DNA from: Candidatus Legionella polyplacis
GTDB taxonomy: Bacteria; Pseudomonadota; Gammaproteobacteria; Legionellales; Legionellaceae
Assembly (NCBI RefSeq): GCF_037013735.1
Contig: NZ_CP135136.1
Coordinates: 466,981 to 530,980, forward strand
Direction of reading: 5' to 3'
DNA: 64,000 nucleotides
Numbering within the stretch: the first letter of the stretch is position 1; every line of letters starts with the position of its first letter. Positions 29,173 through 40,223 of the stretch are shown here, piece by piece. Under the pieces are notes generated by a model. The model ran no database searches. It had not been told where the DNA came from and saw only the letters and a program-made list of their open reading frames with translations. A program made the position numbers and the translations under genes.

Positions 29173-29384
29173 GTACAATAAATATATTTAATATTTTATT
29201 ATTATAATTTAGTTAATTTATATTTAAAAATAAAGAAATTTTCTAGTTTTTTATATTTTTTTATAAAAAAATTATCATAAAATATATTTTATAATGTAGT
29301 TGGTTTTTTTTAAAAAAATAGTAGTGTTTTTTTATTAATTAATTTTATTAATTTTATTTGATAAGAATTTATGTTAAATAGATT

Positions 29385-31145
29385 ATGAAATTTATAATTA
29401 AATCGTTAATTATTGATGCTTTTAAAAAAATGAATTATTCAAGTATTATTTTTGATAAAGTTATTAATAATTTTAAAGTAGATTATACTAAAAATAAGAA
29501 ATTTGGTGATTTTTTTACAAATATATCTTTAGTTATTGCAAAAGTTACAAAAAAAAATCCTATGTGTATTGCTAAACATATGGTTGTTTTATTTTCAAAA
29601 CATATAATTATTAAAGCTATTGAAATAGCTTATCCAGGTTTTATTAATTTTTTTATATCTTATGATGAGAAATTTAACGTAATTAAAAAAATTTTAGAAC
29701 AATCAGAAAATTATGGAAAATTTTCGTTAGGTAGTGGAAAAAAAGTACTTATTGAATTTGTTTCAGCTAACCCTACAGGACCATTACATGTTGGTCATGG
29801 TAGGATAGCAGTTGTTGGTTCTATATTGTCTAAATTATTTGAGTTGTTAGGTTATCGCGTAATTAAAGAATATTATATAAATGATTTTGGAAAACAAATA
29901 GATATTTTATTGTTAAGTATTTGGTTAATATATTTAAATTTAATTGGAGAACATGTTATTTTTCCAACTGGTGTTTATCGTAATGAATATGTAAAAAACA
30001 TTGCTAATTGTATGTATAAAGAATATGGATCAAAATTTAAATATTCCTGGAATAAAATTAAGAATAAGTGGTTATCTAAAAAAATAGTAGAAAATGAAAA
30101 AGAAGTTTATATTGATTTTTTAATTGGAATAACTAAATCAGTTTTAGGGAGTTTTTATTATAAAATCATTTATAAAAATTCTTTATTTTTTATAATATGT
30201 AATATTAAAAAAGATTTGTCAGATTTTAAAATTTATTATGATAATTGGATATCTGAATGTGAATTATTAAATTCTGGAGTTGTTCAAAATATTATAGAGA
30301 AATTAAAAAAAAATGATTGTACTTATATTAGTAATGGTGCTTTATGGTTTAAATCAACTAAATTTGGAGATGAAAAAGATAGAGTTTTAATTAAATCTAA
30401 TGGTTCTATTACATATTTTGCGTCAGATATTGCATATCATATTGATAAATATAGTAGGGGATTTGATAAAATTATAAATGTTTTTGGTTGTGATCATCAT
30501 GGTTATGTTGAGAGAATAAAGTCTGCTATAAAATCTTTTAATTATAACATAGATATTTTAAATATATTATTAATTCAATTTGTAGTCCTTTATAAGAATG
30601 GAAAAAATGTTAAATTATCAAAAAGAAATAATTATTCTATTAGTTTACATGATTTATATGAAGAATTAGGAAATGATGTTACTCGTTTTTTTTATATAAT
30701 GAGAAAATCTGATCAATATATAGAATTTGATCTGAATTTAGCAAAATTAAGATCTAATGAAAATCCTGTTTATTACATTCAATATGCATATGCTCGTATT
30801 TGTTCTGTAATTCGGCAAGTTAGTAAACGTAAATTATATTTTGATCAAGATGTAGGTTTATTACATTTATCTTTGCTTAATAAAACTCAGGAATTGGAGA
30901 TTATATCTCTTCTTAATAAATATTTAGATATTATCATTGGTGTATCAAAATCTTATGATCCACATAGAATTTCTTGTTATCTTTTAGATTTATCTTCTAA
31001 ACTTCATAGTTATTATAATTCTGTCTCTTTATTATGTAACGAATATTTATTAAGAAATGCTAGACTATGTTTAATCAAGTCAGTGGGGCAAATTTTAAAA
31101 AATGGTTTAGATTTGTTGGGTATTTCTTCTCCAGAACGTATGTAA
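29385..31145 (+). CDS. argS: Arginyl-tRNA synthetase
   Basis: A class I synthetase charging tRNA-Arg. The HIGH signature is HVGH at residues 135-138 within SANPTGPLHVGHGR. The KMSK-like loop is KLSKRNN near residue 412. An N-terminal ArgRS-specific domain and a C-terminal DALR anticodon domain (NPVYYIQYAYARICSV) are present. Length is 586 residues, standard. It lies alone, convergent with folB 58 bp downstream. Confidence 0.96.
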   Translation: MKFIIKSLIIDAFKKMNYSSIIFDKVINNFKVDYTKNKKFGDFFTNISLVIAKVTKKNPMCIAKHMVVLFSKHIIIKAIEIAYPGFINFFISYDEKFNVIKKILEQSENYGKFSLGSGKKVLIEFVSANPTGPLHVGHGRIAVVGSILSKLFELLGYRVIKEYYINDFGKQIDILLLSIWLIYLNLIGEHVIFPTGVYRNEYVKNIANCMYKEYGSKFKYSWNKIKNKWLSKKIVENEKEVYIDFLIGITKSVLGSFYYKIIYKNSLFFIICNIKKDLSDFKIYYDNWISECELLNSGVVQNIIEKLKKNDCTYISNGALWFKSTKFGDEKDRVLIKSNGSITYFASDIAYHIDKYSRGFDKIINVFGCDHHGYVERIKSAIKSFNYNIDILNILLIQFVVLYKNGKNVKLSKRNNYSISLHDLYEELGNDVTRFFYIMRKSDQYIEFDLNLAKLRSNENPVYYIQYAYARICSVIRQVSKRKLYFDQDVGLLHLSLLNKTQELEIISLLNKYLDIIIGVSKSYDPHRISCYLLDLSSKLHSYYNSVSLLCNEYLLRNARLCLIKSVGQILKNGLDLLGISSPERM

Positions 31146-31203
31146 AATATTGTTTTGTGAATTTAATCATTTTCTTTAGAAAAAAAATATTATTTAGATT
31201 TAT

Positions 31204-31542
31204 TCAACATTTTAACGTTATACATACATTTTTTGCGTTTGTTATTGTTTGTGGTTTGCATACAGTAATTTTTACTGAATTTAGTTTAAATTTGTTTTTT
31301 ATTATTTTTGCTGTAGAGTATGCAACAGTTTCAATCAATTTAAAAGAATTATTTTTTAGATGAGAATTAATTGTATTTATGATTTCGGTGTAATCAATAA
31401 CATTATCTATTTGGTCATCATGTTGGTTATATTTAGTCTTAATATCAATATCTAATTTTAGATTTTGATTTATTTTTTGTTCCCATTCGTATATGCCAAT
31501 TCTGGTTTCTACGGATAGTTTTTTTATTTTTAGAATATACAT
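31204..31542 (-). CDS. folB: Dihydroneopterin aldolase
   Basis: FolB splits dihydroneopterin to 6-hydroxymethyl-dihydropterin in folate synthesis. The 112-residue protein shows the family pattern: GIYEWEQKINQ near residues 16-26, DNVIDYTEI near 46-54 with the conserved tyrosine, and LIETVAYSTAKII near 69-81 with the active-site glutamate, ending in ITVCKPQ. The length is normal. With folC at 50435 it indicates a kept folate pathway, which matters to blood-feeding hosts if this is an insect symbiont (inference). Confidence 0.93.
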   Translation of the reverse strand: MYILKIKKLSVETRIGIYEWEQKINQNLKLDIDIKTKYNQHDDQIDNVIDYTEIINTINSHLKNNSFKLIETVAYSTAKIIKNKFKLNSVKITVCKPQTITNAKNVCITLKC

Positions 31543-31631
31543 ATTTTATATGTGTTAATATGTAGTTATAAATTAATTTAATTATGTGTATTAATAATAC
31601 ATGAATTTTATATTTTTAGAAAGTAATTAGA

Positions 31632-31660
31632 CTTGATTTTTTTTTAAAAGCCCCCACATT
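31632..31660 (+). promoter_or_regulatory. Sigma-32 heat-shock promoter upstream of grpE
   Basis: CTTGAT at 31632-31637 is followed, at 14-bp spacing, by CCCCACATT (31652-31660) inside a run of five C. This matches the RpoH consensus CTTGAAA then CCCCATnT at the right distance, and closely resembles the E. coli dnaK P1 element, from memory. A C5 run is very rare in these intergenic regions, so selection is the likely explanation. The start codon of grpE is 27 bp downstream. Confidence 0.75.
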
Positions 31661-31687
31661 TAAAAGCTAAATGTTTTGGAGTCTTTT

Positions 31688-32293
31688 ATGAATAAAGAAG
31701 ATAAAAAAGATAAGATTTTTTCTACAAATGATTTACAAGAAAAGATCATATCTGAAAATTTAGATGAATCTGAATGTATATCTGAAAAATCAGATAAAAA
31801 AAAAGATACTTTAAGTGAAATTGATAAAATTAAAAAAGATTTAGATGAGACTAAAAAAAAATCTGATGAGAATTGGGATAGAGCTGTTAGAGCTATAGCT
31901 GAGCTAGAGAATTTTAGGCGTCGCTCTGAACGAGATATTTTTGATGCACATCGTTATGGGATTAGCAAAATTTTAATGGATTTCTTACCAGTTATGGATA
32001 GTTTAGATCAAGCTTTACAATCATGTGAGAATTCTGATTCAAAAATTATGTATGAAGGATTGGTTTTAATTAGAAAGTTATTTTTAGATGCATTAATTAA
32101 GCATGGTGTTATAGAAATTTTTCCAAAAGGAGAGAAATTTAATCCTGAAGAACATGAAGCTATGTCTATTCAACAAGAAAGTGAAATGTTACTTGATAAT
32201 ACTGTTATATCAGTGTTTCAAAAAGGTTATAAATTACATGATAGAGTTATTCGTCCTGCTAGGGTAATTGTAGCTAAGTCTAAAATTGTTTAA
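31688..32293 (+). CDS. grpE: Nucleotide exchange factor GrpE
   Basis: GrpE releases ADP from DnaK, driving the chaperone cycle. The first 50 residues are charged and low complexity. Then comes the coiled-coil dimerisation helix (about 45-95) including RAVRAIAELENFRRRSERD, and the beta domain with VLIRKLFLDAL and IFPKGEKFNPEEHEAMS, the family signature. I chose the ATG at 31688, which has GGAG six bases upstream (201 residues). An in-frame TTG four codons earlier overlaps that site. It is the first gene of grpE-dnaK-dnaJ. Confidence 0.96.
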   Translation: MNKEDKKDKIFSTNDLQEKIISENLDESECISEKSDKKKDTLSEIDKIKKDLDETKKKSDENWDRAVRAIAELENFRRRSERDIFDAHRYGISKILMDFLPVMDSLDQALQSCENSDSKIMYEGLVLIRKLFLDALIKHGVIEIFPKGEKFNPEEHEAMSIQQESEMLLDNTVISVFQKGYKLHDRVIRPARVIVAKSKIV

Positions 32294-32439
32294 TGTTTTT
32301 ATAAATAAGGGGAAAATGACTATATAGGTTTGTGATTGTTTGTTAATGTTCTGAGTAAATTATTGTTTATATTTATTTCGGTAAAATTTTGTTTAAAGAA
32401 TTTGTAAAATAATAAAATATTATATGGAGTAATTAAAAA

Positions 32440-34407
32440 ATGGCTAAGATTATTGGGATTGATTTGGGTACAACGAATTCTTGTGTTGCGGTTATGGAAG
32501 GAGATCCAAAAGTAATTGAGAACAGTGAAGGTCGTAGAACTACTCCTTCTATCATAGCTTATACAGAAGGAGAAACTTTGGTTGGTGATGCAGCTAAAAG
32601 ACAAGCTGTTACAAATCCTGAAAATACTCCTTTTGCGGTAAAACGTTTAATTGGTAGAAAATTTGATGATCCGATTGTACAAAAAGATATTAAAATGGTT
32701 CCTTATAAGATAATAAGGGCATCTAATGGAGATGCATGGGTTAGAATTAAAGGAAAAGATTTGGCTCCACCTCAAATTTCTTCAGAAATTCTTAGAAAAA
32801 TGAAAAAAACTGCAGAAGATTATTTAGGTGAAGAAGTCAAAGAAGCTGTTATTACAGTTCCTGCTTATTTTAATGATTCACAACGTCAGGCAACTAAAGA
32901 TGCTGGAAGAATTGCTGGATTAGAAGTAAAAAGAATTATAAATGAGCCAACAGCCGCTGCTCTTGCATATGGAATGGATAAAAAAAAGGGAGATGTAGTT
33001 ATAGCTGTTTATGATTTAGGTGGAGGTACATTTGATGTTTCTATTATAGAAATAGCAGAGGTTGAAGGAGAGCATCAATTTGAGGTATTAGCTACAAATG
33101 GAGATACATTTTTAGGAGGAGAAGATTTTGATTTGGCTTTAATTCAGTATCTTGTGTTGGAATTCAAGAAAGATACTGGAATCGATTTAAATAATGATTC
33201 TCTTGCTTTGCAAAGATTAAAAGATTCAGCAGAAAAAGCTAAGATTGAACTATCCTCAGCTCAACAAACTGATGTTAATTTACCGTATATAACAGCTGAT
33301 GCCTCCGGTCCTAAACATTTAAATATAAAATTAACTAGAGCTAAATTAGAATCTTTAGTAGAGGATCTTGTTCAAAGAACTATAAAACCTTGTGAGGTAG
33401 CATTAAAAGATGCTGGATTAAGTGTATCTCAAATTAATGAAGTTATTTTGGTTGGAGGTCAAACTAGAATGCCATTAGTTCAAAAAACTGTTCAAAAGTT
33501 TTTTGGAAAAGATCTTAGAAAAGATGTAAATCCAGATGAAGCAGTTGCTGTTGGAGCTGCTATTCAAGCAGCAGTTTTGTCTGGTGATGTTAAAGATATT
33601 TTATTATTGGATGTTACTCCTTTATCATTGGGTATAGAAACTTTAGGTGGAGTTATGACTAAAGTCATTGAAAAAAATACTACTATACCTACAAAAGCTA
33701 CTCAGGTATTTTCAACTGCTGATGATAATCAAACTGCAGTTACTGTACATATTTTACAGGGAGAAAGAGAGCAAGCGTCAGCAAATAAATCATTAGGTAG
33801 ATTTGATTTAACTGGTATACCTCCAGCTCCTAGAGGTGTACCTCAAATAGAGGTTACATTTGATATAGATGCTAATGGTATATTAAATGTATCTGCAAAA
33901 GATAAAACCACAGGAAAGGCTCAGTCGATTATTATAAGAGCTTCAAGTGGATTGAGTGAAGATGAAGTTCAGAGTATGATAAAAGATGCTAAATCTCATG
34001 CAGAAGAAGATAAAAAATTTAGAGAAATTATTGAAGTAAGAAATAGAGCTGATTCTCTTATTCACACTAGTGAAAAAACTTTAAAAGAATTTTCTAATGA
34101 TTTATCTAAAGAAGATAGAAATAGCATGGAAAATGCTATTAGTGATTTAAAGCAATCTACAAAAGGGGATGATAAAGTATTAATTGAAAATAAAATTCGT
34201 GTTTTAACAGATATTTCTAGTAAATTAGTAGATCGTTTGCAGTTATTAAAAAAATCTGGTAGTAATAAACCTTTTAATAATAATGCGAAAAATAATGTTT
34301 CTAATAGTGATGTTAAGGAAAGTAACTCTTCTTCTAATAAAGATAACATTGTTGATGCTGAATTTGAGGAAGTAAAAGAAGATAAAAAATCTGATGATAA
34401 TAAATAG
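32440..34407 (+). CDS. dnaK: Chaperone protein DnaK (Hsp70)
   Basis: DnaK is the ATP-dependent Hsp70 chaperone. [16 protein letters not shown] opens the nucleotide-binding domain, and [14 protein letters not shown] and the substrate-binding domain (about 390-540, [19 protein letters not shown]) are highly conserved, among the best preserved proteins in the window. Length is 655 residues. The acidic C-terminal tail ends in [18 protein letters not shown] site lies ten bases before the ATG. It follows grpE by 146 bp, with no second heat-shock promoter seen. Confidence 0.98.
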   Translation: MAKIIGIDLGTTNSCVAVMEGDPKVIENSEGRRTTPSIIAYTEGETLVGDAAKRQAVTNPENTPFAVKRLIGRKFDDPIVQKDIKMVPYKIIRASNGDAWVRIKGKDLAPPQISSEILRKMKKTAEDYLGEEVKEAVITVPAYFNDSQRQATKDAGRIAGLEVKRIINEPTAAALAYGMDKKKGDVVIAVYDLGGGTFDVSIIEIAEVEGEHQFEVLATNGDTFLGGEDFDLALIQYLVLEFKKDTGIDLNNDSLALQRLKDSAEKAKIELSSAQQTDVNLPYITADASGPKHLNIKLTRAKLESLVEDLVQRTIKPCEVALKDAGLSVSQINEVILVGGQTRMPLVQKTVQKFFGKDLRKDVNPDEAVAVGAAIQAAVLSGDVKDILLLDVTPLSLGIETLGGVMTKVIEKNTTIPTKATQVFSTADDNQTAVTVHILQGEREQASANKSLGRFDLTGIPPAPRGVPQIEVTFDIDANGILNVSAKDKTTGKAQSIIIRASSGLSEDEVQSMIKDAKSHAEEDKKFREIIEVRNRADSLIHTSEKTLKEFSNDLSKEDRNSMENAISDLKQSTKGDDKVLIENKIRVLTDISSKLVDRLQLLKKSGSNKPFNNNAKNNVSNSDVKESNSSSNKDNIVDAEFEEVKEDKKSDDNK

Positions 34408-34476
34408 AATTTTATATTATAAAATTTTAGTAGATTAAATTCTATTTGATACAAGATAAAATGGTATTATAAGATA

Positions 34477-35610
34477 ATGTCAAATCAGGATTATTATGAA
34501 ATTCTTGGTGTGGATCGTAATGCAAGTGATTTAGAGATCAAACGTGCATATAGAAGATTAGCTATGAAATATCATCCAGATAGAAATCTTAATGATAAGT
34601 TAGCTGAAGAAAAATTTAAGGAAATTCAAAAAGTATATGCAGTATTATCTAATAAAGAAAAACGTGCAATGTATGATAGATTTGGACAGTCAGGTATAGA
34701 TCCTTCTGTAGAGTCAACTGTAAAGTCTGGTAATTTTAGTGGATTCGGAGATGTTTTTGATCTTTTTGAAACTATGTTTACAGGTGGTAGAAATAGTAAT
34801 AAAACCTCAAATGATAATAGAGGTTCTGATTTGCAATTTAATGTTCAGATAACTTTAGAAGAAGCTTCTTCTGGAAAGAAGATTAATGTTAATATTCCAC
34901 GGTTTACTTCATGTAAAATATGTTTTGGCTTAGGTTCAAAAAGAGGTTCTCATCCAAAAAAATGTGATGCCTGTCATGGCACTGGGGAGATTCGTATGCA
35001 GCAAGGATTTTTTTCTATTCAACAAACGTGTAGGAAATGTAACGGTGATGGAAAAATGATTGTTGATCCTTGTTATACTTGTTCTGGTCAAGGTAGAATT
35101 AGAGAAAATAAGAAATTGACTGTAAAAATCCCTTCTGGAGTAAATGATGGAGATCAAATTCGTTTAACAGGAGAAGGAGAAGCCGGTTTAAAAGGAGGTG
35201 GATCTGGAGATTTATATATAAAAATAGAAATTAAACCACATTCTATTTTTAGAAGAGAGGAAAACAATTTGTACTGCGAAGTTCCTATTAATTATGCAAT
35301 AGCTGCTCTTGGAGGCTCTATAGAAGTTCCAACATTAGGTGGGAGAGTTACTTTAAAGATACCAGGAGGAACGCAAACTGGAAAGATTTTTCGTCTTCGT
35401 GGAAAAGGAATTAGTTCTATTAGAAATAGAACTATAGGGGATTTATTATGTAAAATTATTGTGGAAACTCCTGTTAACTTATCTAGGGAACAAAAAAATT
35501 TATTATTAAATTTACAAGAGTCATTAGAGAATAATGGAGGTGCTAATTCTCCTCGTGTTAGTTCATGGTTTGATGGTGTAAAGAAGTTTTTTGAAAAGAT
35601 GAAATTTTAG
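34477..35610 (+). CDS. dnaJ: Chaperone protein DnaJ (Hsp40)
   Basis: DnaJ delivers substrates to DnaK and stimulates its ATPase. The J-domain has HPD at residues 33-35. A Gly/Phe-rich linker follows, then a zinc-binding region with four C-x-x-C-x-G-x-G-like repeats ([32 protein letters not shown]), and two C-terminal beta domains. At 377 residues the architecture is complete. It is 69 bp after dnaK. Confidence 0.98.
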   Translation: MSNQDYYEILGVDRNASDLEIKRAYRRLAMKYHPDRNLNDKLAEEKFKEIQKVYAVLSNKEKRAMYDRFGQSGIDPSVESTVKSGNFSGFGDVFDLFETMFTGGRNSNKTSNDNRGSDLQFNVQITLEEASSGKKINVNIPRFTSCKICFGLGSKRGSHPKKCDACHGTGEIRMQQGFFSIQQTCRKCNGDGKMIVDPCYTCSGQGRIRENKKLTVKIPSGVNDGDQIRLTGEGEAGLKGGGSGDLYIKIEIKPHSIFRREENNLYCEVPINYAIAALGGSIEVPTLGGRVTLKIPGGTQTGKIFRLRGKGISSIRNRTIGDLLCKIIVETPVNLSREQKNLLLNLQESLENNGGANSPRVSSWFDGVKKFFEKMKF

Positions 35611-35879
35611 TTTGATATTTTTTATTAATTTTAATAGTTGTTTTTTTAGTTTTATTAAAATACGATATTAGTTTAAATTTTTTATTTTGATAAAGTTCTT
35701 TATTGTTAATTAACATATTTTTATAAATATTTTATACTAAAGATTTAGTAATTTATTAATTTATTTAGAAAATAATAAATATTATTTTTTTGTATGGGTG
35801 ATAAATAAAATATTTAGTAAATTAATTTTAATTTAGATTATTATATTTTTTATTATTTTAAGTATGTAATTTCATAAAA

Positions 35880-37166
35880 ATGAAAGATTATAAAGTTTTT
35901 GATATTGCTTTAGCTAGATTTGGAATGAAAGAAATTTCTATAGCAAGAATGGAAATGCCTGGTCTTATGAATTTGAGGAAAGAGTTTGGTAATGATAAAC
36001 CGTTAAAAGGAGCTAGGATTTCTGGTTGTTTACATATGACTGTGCAAACCGCTGTTTTAATAGAAACTTTAATATTTTTAGGAGCAGAAGTTAGATGGTC
36101 TTCTTGTAATATTTTTTCTACACAAGATCATGCTGCTGCTGCAATGGCTGTTTCTGGAGTTCCTATTTTTGCATGGAAAGGACAAACGGAAAAAGAATAT
36201 TGGTGGTGCATAAAAAAAGTTTTATATGGTCCTAATTATTGGAGACCAAATTTGTTAATTGATGATGGAGGAGATTTGACTTTTTATGTGCATAGTAAGT
36301 GTCCTGAAATGTTAAAATCAATATTAGGTGTTTCTGAAGAAACGACTACAGGTTCATATAGACTTCATAAGATGGTTAAAGAAGGAAAACTTAAAATACC
36401 TGCTTTTAATATTAATGGTTCTGTAACAAAATCTAAATTTGATAATATATATGGATGTAGAGAATCATTGTTAAGTGGTTTAAAGCAAGCTTTAAATATT
36501 ATGATTGCTGGTAAAACAGTTTTAGTCTTAGGTTATGGAGATGTTGGAAAGGGTTGTTCTCAGGCTTTTCGTGGTCAAGGAGCTGTTGTATATATTAGTG
36601 AAATTGATCCTATATGTGCTTTACAGGCAGTTATGAATGGATATAAAGTGTTAACTTTAGATGATATTTCTAGTGAAGTAGATATAGTTGTTACTGCAAC
36701 TGGTAATTATCATGTTGTTACATATCATCATATGATGAATATGAAAGATAATGTTGTATTATGTAATATAGGTCATTTTGACTCTGAAATTGATGTTGAT
36801 AGTCTAAAGAGCTTTAATTGGGTTAATATTAAACCTCAAGTTGATTTAATTGAATTACCTAATGGTAAACATATAATTTTACTTGCTGAAGGGAGGTTAG
36901 TTAATTTGGGATGTGCTAATGGTCATCCTAATTTTGTTATGTCTATATCTTTTACAAATCAAGTGTTAGCACAAATTGAGTTATTTAATAGTTTTGGTCG
37001 TTACAAAAATGATATTTACACATTGCCTAAATTATATGATGAAAAAGTAGCTAGATTGCATTTAGATTATGTAGGTGCAAAGTTAACGACTTTAACAGAT
37101 GATCAATCTAAATATATAGATACTCCTATAGATGGTCCTTACAAATCAAAATATTATCGTTATTAA
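35880..37166 (+). CDS. ahcY: Adenosylhomocysteinase (SAH hydrolase)
   Basis: AhcY splits S-adenosylhomocysteine, the by-product of methyltransferases, into adenosine and homocysteine using tightly bound NAD. Conserved blocks include [27 protein letters not shown], the Rossmann [17 protein letters not shown] and the C-terminal [11 protein letters not shown]. Length is 428 residues, the shorter bacterial form. This route, rather than the Pfs/LuxS route of enterobacteria, is used by Legionella and Coxiella among others. It is not clearly in an operon. Confidence 0.97.
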   Translation: MKDYKVFDIALARFGMKEISIARMEMPGLMNLRKEFGNDKPLKGARISGCLHMTVQTAVLIETLIFLGAEVRWSSCNIFSTQDHAAAAMAVSGVPIFAWKGQTEKEYWWCIKKVLYGPNYWRPNLLIDDGGDLTFYVHSKCPEMLKSILGVSEETTTGSYRLHKMVKEGKLKIPAFNINGSVTKSKFDNIYGCRESLLSGLKQALNIMIAGKTVLVLGYGDVGKGCSQAFRGQGAVVYISEIDPICALQAVMNGYKVLTLDDISSEVDIVVTATGNYHVVTYHHMMNMKDNVVLCNIGHFDSEIDVDSLKSFNWVNIKPQVDLIELPNGKHIILLAEGRLVNLGCANGHPNFVMSISFTNQVLAQIELFNSFGRYKNDIYTLPKLYDEKVARLHLDYVGAKLTTLTDDQSKYIDTPIDGPYKSKYYRY

Positions 37167-37454
37167 ATAATTTTCCTATGTATTGTATAATAATATTTAT
37201 TTTTAGATATGTGTATGTTAAAGTATTCTAATTGTATAAAAAATGTTTTATATAATATTAAGGAATATTGATATATATTGTATTTTTATTATTTTTAGAT
37301 TTTATTATGTTTTTTTAAAAATTGATTTATGTTTTTTACATTAAATTTATGTAACTAAAAAATATTTTAAGAAATAAAATTTTATTTTTATTACAATAAA
37401 TATTGTTACTTAATAAAAAATATTAGTATTTTATTGTTTTTCTATAGATTTATT

Positions 37455-38324
37455 ATGATATATAGTATGACTGCTTTTGCAAAGTCTCAAAAAATTTTTA
37501 AAGATTATATTATTTATTGGGAGATTAAATCTTTAAATTATAGATGTTTTGATGTGTCTTTTTTTTTATTTGATAAGTTTAAATTTTTAGAATATTCATT
37601 GAGAAACATTTTAAAAAAAAAAATTAATCGGGGAAAGATAGAGTGTTTATTAAAAATTAAGAATTTTTTTTATAAAAAACAAAAAATATTTATTGATATT
37701 AGGTTAATAAAAAAAATAATTGATGCCACGAATTCTATTTCTGTAAGTGAGGGTATAAAGAACGATTTAACTTTAAGTAAGATTTTAACTTGGCCTAATA
37801 TCGTTCAAATAGATGTTGAATTTGATAAAGTCTTAATAAGAAGAATTTTAAAGTTATTTAAAGTAACTGTAATAAAGCTTTTAGAAGTTAAGAAACTAGA
37901 AGGAAATGCTTTAAAGGAATGTATTATTTCTAGGATAGAAGTATTAAAAAAAAATATTAATTTAATTAAAGATGATTCTTCATTTTTGTTAAAAAAAAAG
38001 TATAAAAAGATATTATTAAATCTTAAGAAATTTTCGGTTAATTCAGAAAATCAATCGCGTATTGCACAAGAAGTAGCTTTTATGGTAATGAGGTTAGATG
38101 TTAATGAGGAAATAGATAGAATTAAGATTCATTTATGTGAAATAGAAAAAATTTTATTAGAGAAAGTATCTATAAGTCGTTATTTGGATTTTTTAATGCA
38201 AGAAATTTATAGGGAAGTTAATACATTAATTTCAAAATCAGATTTTATCAAAATTATAAAACTTGGATTAGAGATGAAAGTTTGTGTTGATCAGATACGA
38301 GAACAAATAAGAAATATTGAATAA
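37455..38324 (+). CDS. yicC: YicC family endoribonuclease
   Basis: YicC-family proteins have been described as endoribonucleases, with a role in small-RNA turnover in E. coli. The N-terminus MIYSMTAFAKSQ matches the family start MIxSMTAFA, which decides for the ATG at 37455 over a TTG seven codons earlier (289 residues). The conserved C-terminal region shows VNEEIDRIKIHL and FLMQEIYREVNTL ending in KVCVDQIREQIRN. An in-frame run of eleven A lies at 37613-37623. gmk starts 3 bp after the stop, the usual neighbour. Confidence 0.92.
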   Translation: MIYSMTAFAKSQKIFKDYIIYWEIKSLNYRCFDVSFFLFDKFKFLEYSLRNILKKKINRGKIECLLKIKNFFYKKQKIFIDIRLIKKIIDATNSISVSEGIKNDLTLSKILTWPNIVQIDVEFDKVLIRRILKLFKVTVIKLLEVKKLEGNALKECIISRIEVLKKNINLIKDDSSFLLKKKYKKILLNLKKFSVNSENQSRIAQEVAFMVMRLDVNEEIDRIKIHLCEIEKILLEKVSISRYLDFLMQEIYREVNTLISKSDFIKIIKLGLEMKVCVDQIREQIRNIE

Positions 38325-38327
38325 AAT

Positions 38328-38957
38328 ATGGATAAAATTTCTTTAGGTAATATAATTATTTTATCTTCTCCATCTGGAGGAGGAAAAACAACTTTATTGA
38401 AAAGTATAGTTCGTTTAATTAATAATATCAGCGCTCCTATATCTTATACTACTAGACCAATAAGACCTGGTGAGAAAGAAGGTATTGACTATTTCTTTAT
38501 TAAAGAAAAACAATTTTTTATAATGAAAAAAAAAAAATTTTTTTTGGAATACGCTCGTATATTTAATTATTATTATGGAATTTCTTTTGAGGAAATTAAT
38601 AAATTTATTAATAATGGTATAGATTTAATTTTAGCAATTAATTGGCAAGGTGTTAAAAGAATTAAATATCTATATCCTAATCAGACTATTTCTATTTTTA
38701 TTATACCTCCATCTTTAAGAGTTTTGAAACATAGATTATTTAATCGAAATAAAGATTATAATTTTGTTAATGAGAGAATGCGTTATGTTAAAAATGATGT
38801 AATTCATTTGAAAGAATTTGATTATTTAATTATCAATGATGATTTGGATCATACTATATTAGAATTATATGCTATTATTTTAGCAAATAGATTAAAAATG
38901 AGATATCAGAAGATAAATAATAAAGATTTACTTTCTTCTTTTTTATTGTCTTTATAG
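38328..38957 (+). CDS. gmk: Guanylate kinase
   Basis: Gmk phosphorylates GMP to GDP. The P-loop SPSGGGKTT is at residues 14-22, the GMP-binding TTRPIRPGEKEGIDYFF follows at about 41-57, and ILAINWQGVKRIK near 105 is the usual D-x-Q-G region, with Asp replaced by Asn. Length is 209 residues. Inside the gene, a run of twelve A (38526-38537) followed by eight T keeps frame, which is notable given the slippage-type lesions elsewhere in the window. It is coupled to yicC, and rpoZ follows. Confidence 0.95.
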   Translation: MDKISLGNIIILSSPSGGGKTTLLKSIVRLINNISAPISYTTRPIRPGEKEGIDYFFIKEKQFFIMKKKKFFLEYARIFNYYYGISFEEINKFINNGIDLILAINWQGVKRIKYLYPNQTISIFIIPPSLRVLKHRLFNRNKDYNFVNERMRYVKNDVIHLKEFDYLIINDDLDHTILELYAIILANRLKMRYQKINNKDLLSSFLLSL

Positions 38958-39101
38958 GAAATAATTTTTATATGTTGTTTATATTCATTAGGTAAATATT
39001 TATTTTATATTTAGTGTGTATTAAAAGTATTTTTTAAATAAAAAATTTATTTTATGTTGTTATTATATATTTTAAATTATTAGGTTTAGGATTTAAATGT
39101 T

Positions 39102-39305
39102 ATGGCTAGAGTTACAATAGAAGATTGTTTGAATTTTGTATCTAATCGTTTTGAATTGGTAATGTTAGCAACTAAGCGTGCTAGAGATATTTTAATTAAT
39201 GGTGAAAAACCATTGGTAAAATGTAAAAAAGATAAAATTACAGTAGTTGCTCTTAAAGAAATTGCATTAGGTTTGATAAACAAAGATATTTTGGAAAAAA
39301 AATAA
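39102..39305 (+). CDS. rpoZ: DNA-directed RNA polymerase omega subunit
   Basis: Omega helps fold and hold the beta-prime subunit of RNA polymerase. The 67-residue protein begins [10 protein letters not shown] and contains [16 protein letters not shown] and the VVALKEIA segment, all typical. The ATG at 39102 is fixed by the conserved MARVT start. It lies 144 bp after gmk. In many gammaproteobacteria spoT follows; here the next gene is murI, so no spoT is present at this locus. Confidence 0.96.
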   Translation: MARVTIEDCLNFVSNRFELVMLATKRARDILINGEKPLVKCKKDKITVVALKEIALGLINKDILEKK

Positions 39306-39407
39306 TGTAATAGTTTTTTATTATTTTTTAATATTCAGTTTATTATTAAAAATAAGTAAAATTTTATTTATTATTAATAATAGATTTTTATATTAGTTAA
39401 TGTAATT

Positions 39408-40223
39408 ATGAAAGATAAATGTTCACTTCCAATAGGTGTATTTGATTCTGGAGTTGGTGGTTTAACAATTTTGCGTTCATTAAAAAAATTTTTATCTAAT
39501 GAATCATTTATTTATATATGTGATACAGCTAGATTTCCTTATGGAATTAAAAGTAGGAATATGGTGCATAACTATACTATAAGGTCAGTTAATTTTTTAA
39601 TTAAACAGAAAATTAAAGCGTTAGTTATTGCATGTAATACTGCTTCTAGTGTATCTTTACCTTATTTACAAAGTAAATATTCTCATTTATTTCCAGTTAT
39701 TGGAGTTATTGATCCTATTTTAAATAAAATAATTTCAGTAATAAAAGATAATCGTATAGTGATTTTAGCTACTAAAACCACTATTGATTCTACATTATAT
39801 CAACGTTATATTCGTAAAAATTGCCCACATGCTACTATTTTATCCAAACCATGTAATGTTTTAGTAAATTTAGCAGAAGAAGGAATGATAGATAATTCTA
39901 TTGTTAGAGAAGTTTTTAAGTATTATTTAGGTGATATCAATCAAGATGATATTATTTTATTAGGTTGTACACATTTTAATATTTTTAAGTCTTTATTAAA
40001 AAAAATTTTGCCTAGAAGAATTAGAGTAATTGATTCGTCAATATCTACTGCTTTTGCCTTATATAAGGTTTTTAAAAAAAATAGTTTATTTAATTTTAGT
40101 GATATATTGAATAGTAGAATTTATTATTTTGTTACAGATTCTATAAAACGTTTTCAAAAAGTTGGAAAAATTTTTCTGGGAGAAGTAATCAAAGAAGATC
40201 ATGTAAAACAAATAAAAATTTAA
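39408..40223 (+). CDS. murI: Glutamate racemase
   Basis: MurI interconverts L- and D-glutamate, giving D-glutamate for peptidoglycan. GVFDSGVGGLTILRSL at residues 10-25, DTARFPYG at 39-46, the first catalytic cysteine Cys76 in ACNTAS, and the second in LLGCTHF near residue 189 are all present. The length of 271 residues is standard. With dacA, mrdA and rlpA it shows that a cell wall is still built. It is followed by a long non-coding region. Confidence 0.96.
   Translation: MKDKCSLPIGVFDSGVGGLTILRSLKKFLSNESFIYICDTARFPYGIKSRNMVHNYTIRSVNFLIKQKIKALVIACNTASSVSLPYLQSKYSHLFPVIGVIDPILNKIISVIKDNRIVILATKTTIDSTLYQRYIRKNCPHATILSKPCNVLVNLAEEGMIDNSIVREVFKYYLGDINQDDIILLGCTHFNIFKSLLKKILPRRIRVIDSSISTAFALYKVFKKNSLFNFSDILNSRIYYFVTDSIKRFQKVGKIFLGEVIKEDHVKQIKI

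Noticed and set aside
31067..31363. 98-codon plus-strand ORF after argS
   Set aside because: It overlaps the argS end in another frame and is antisense to folB, which is clearly conserved; composition is that of a shadow frame.
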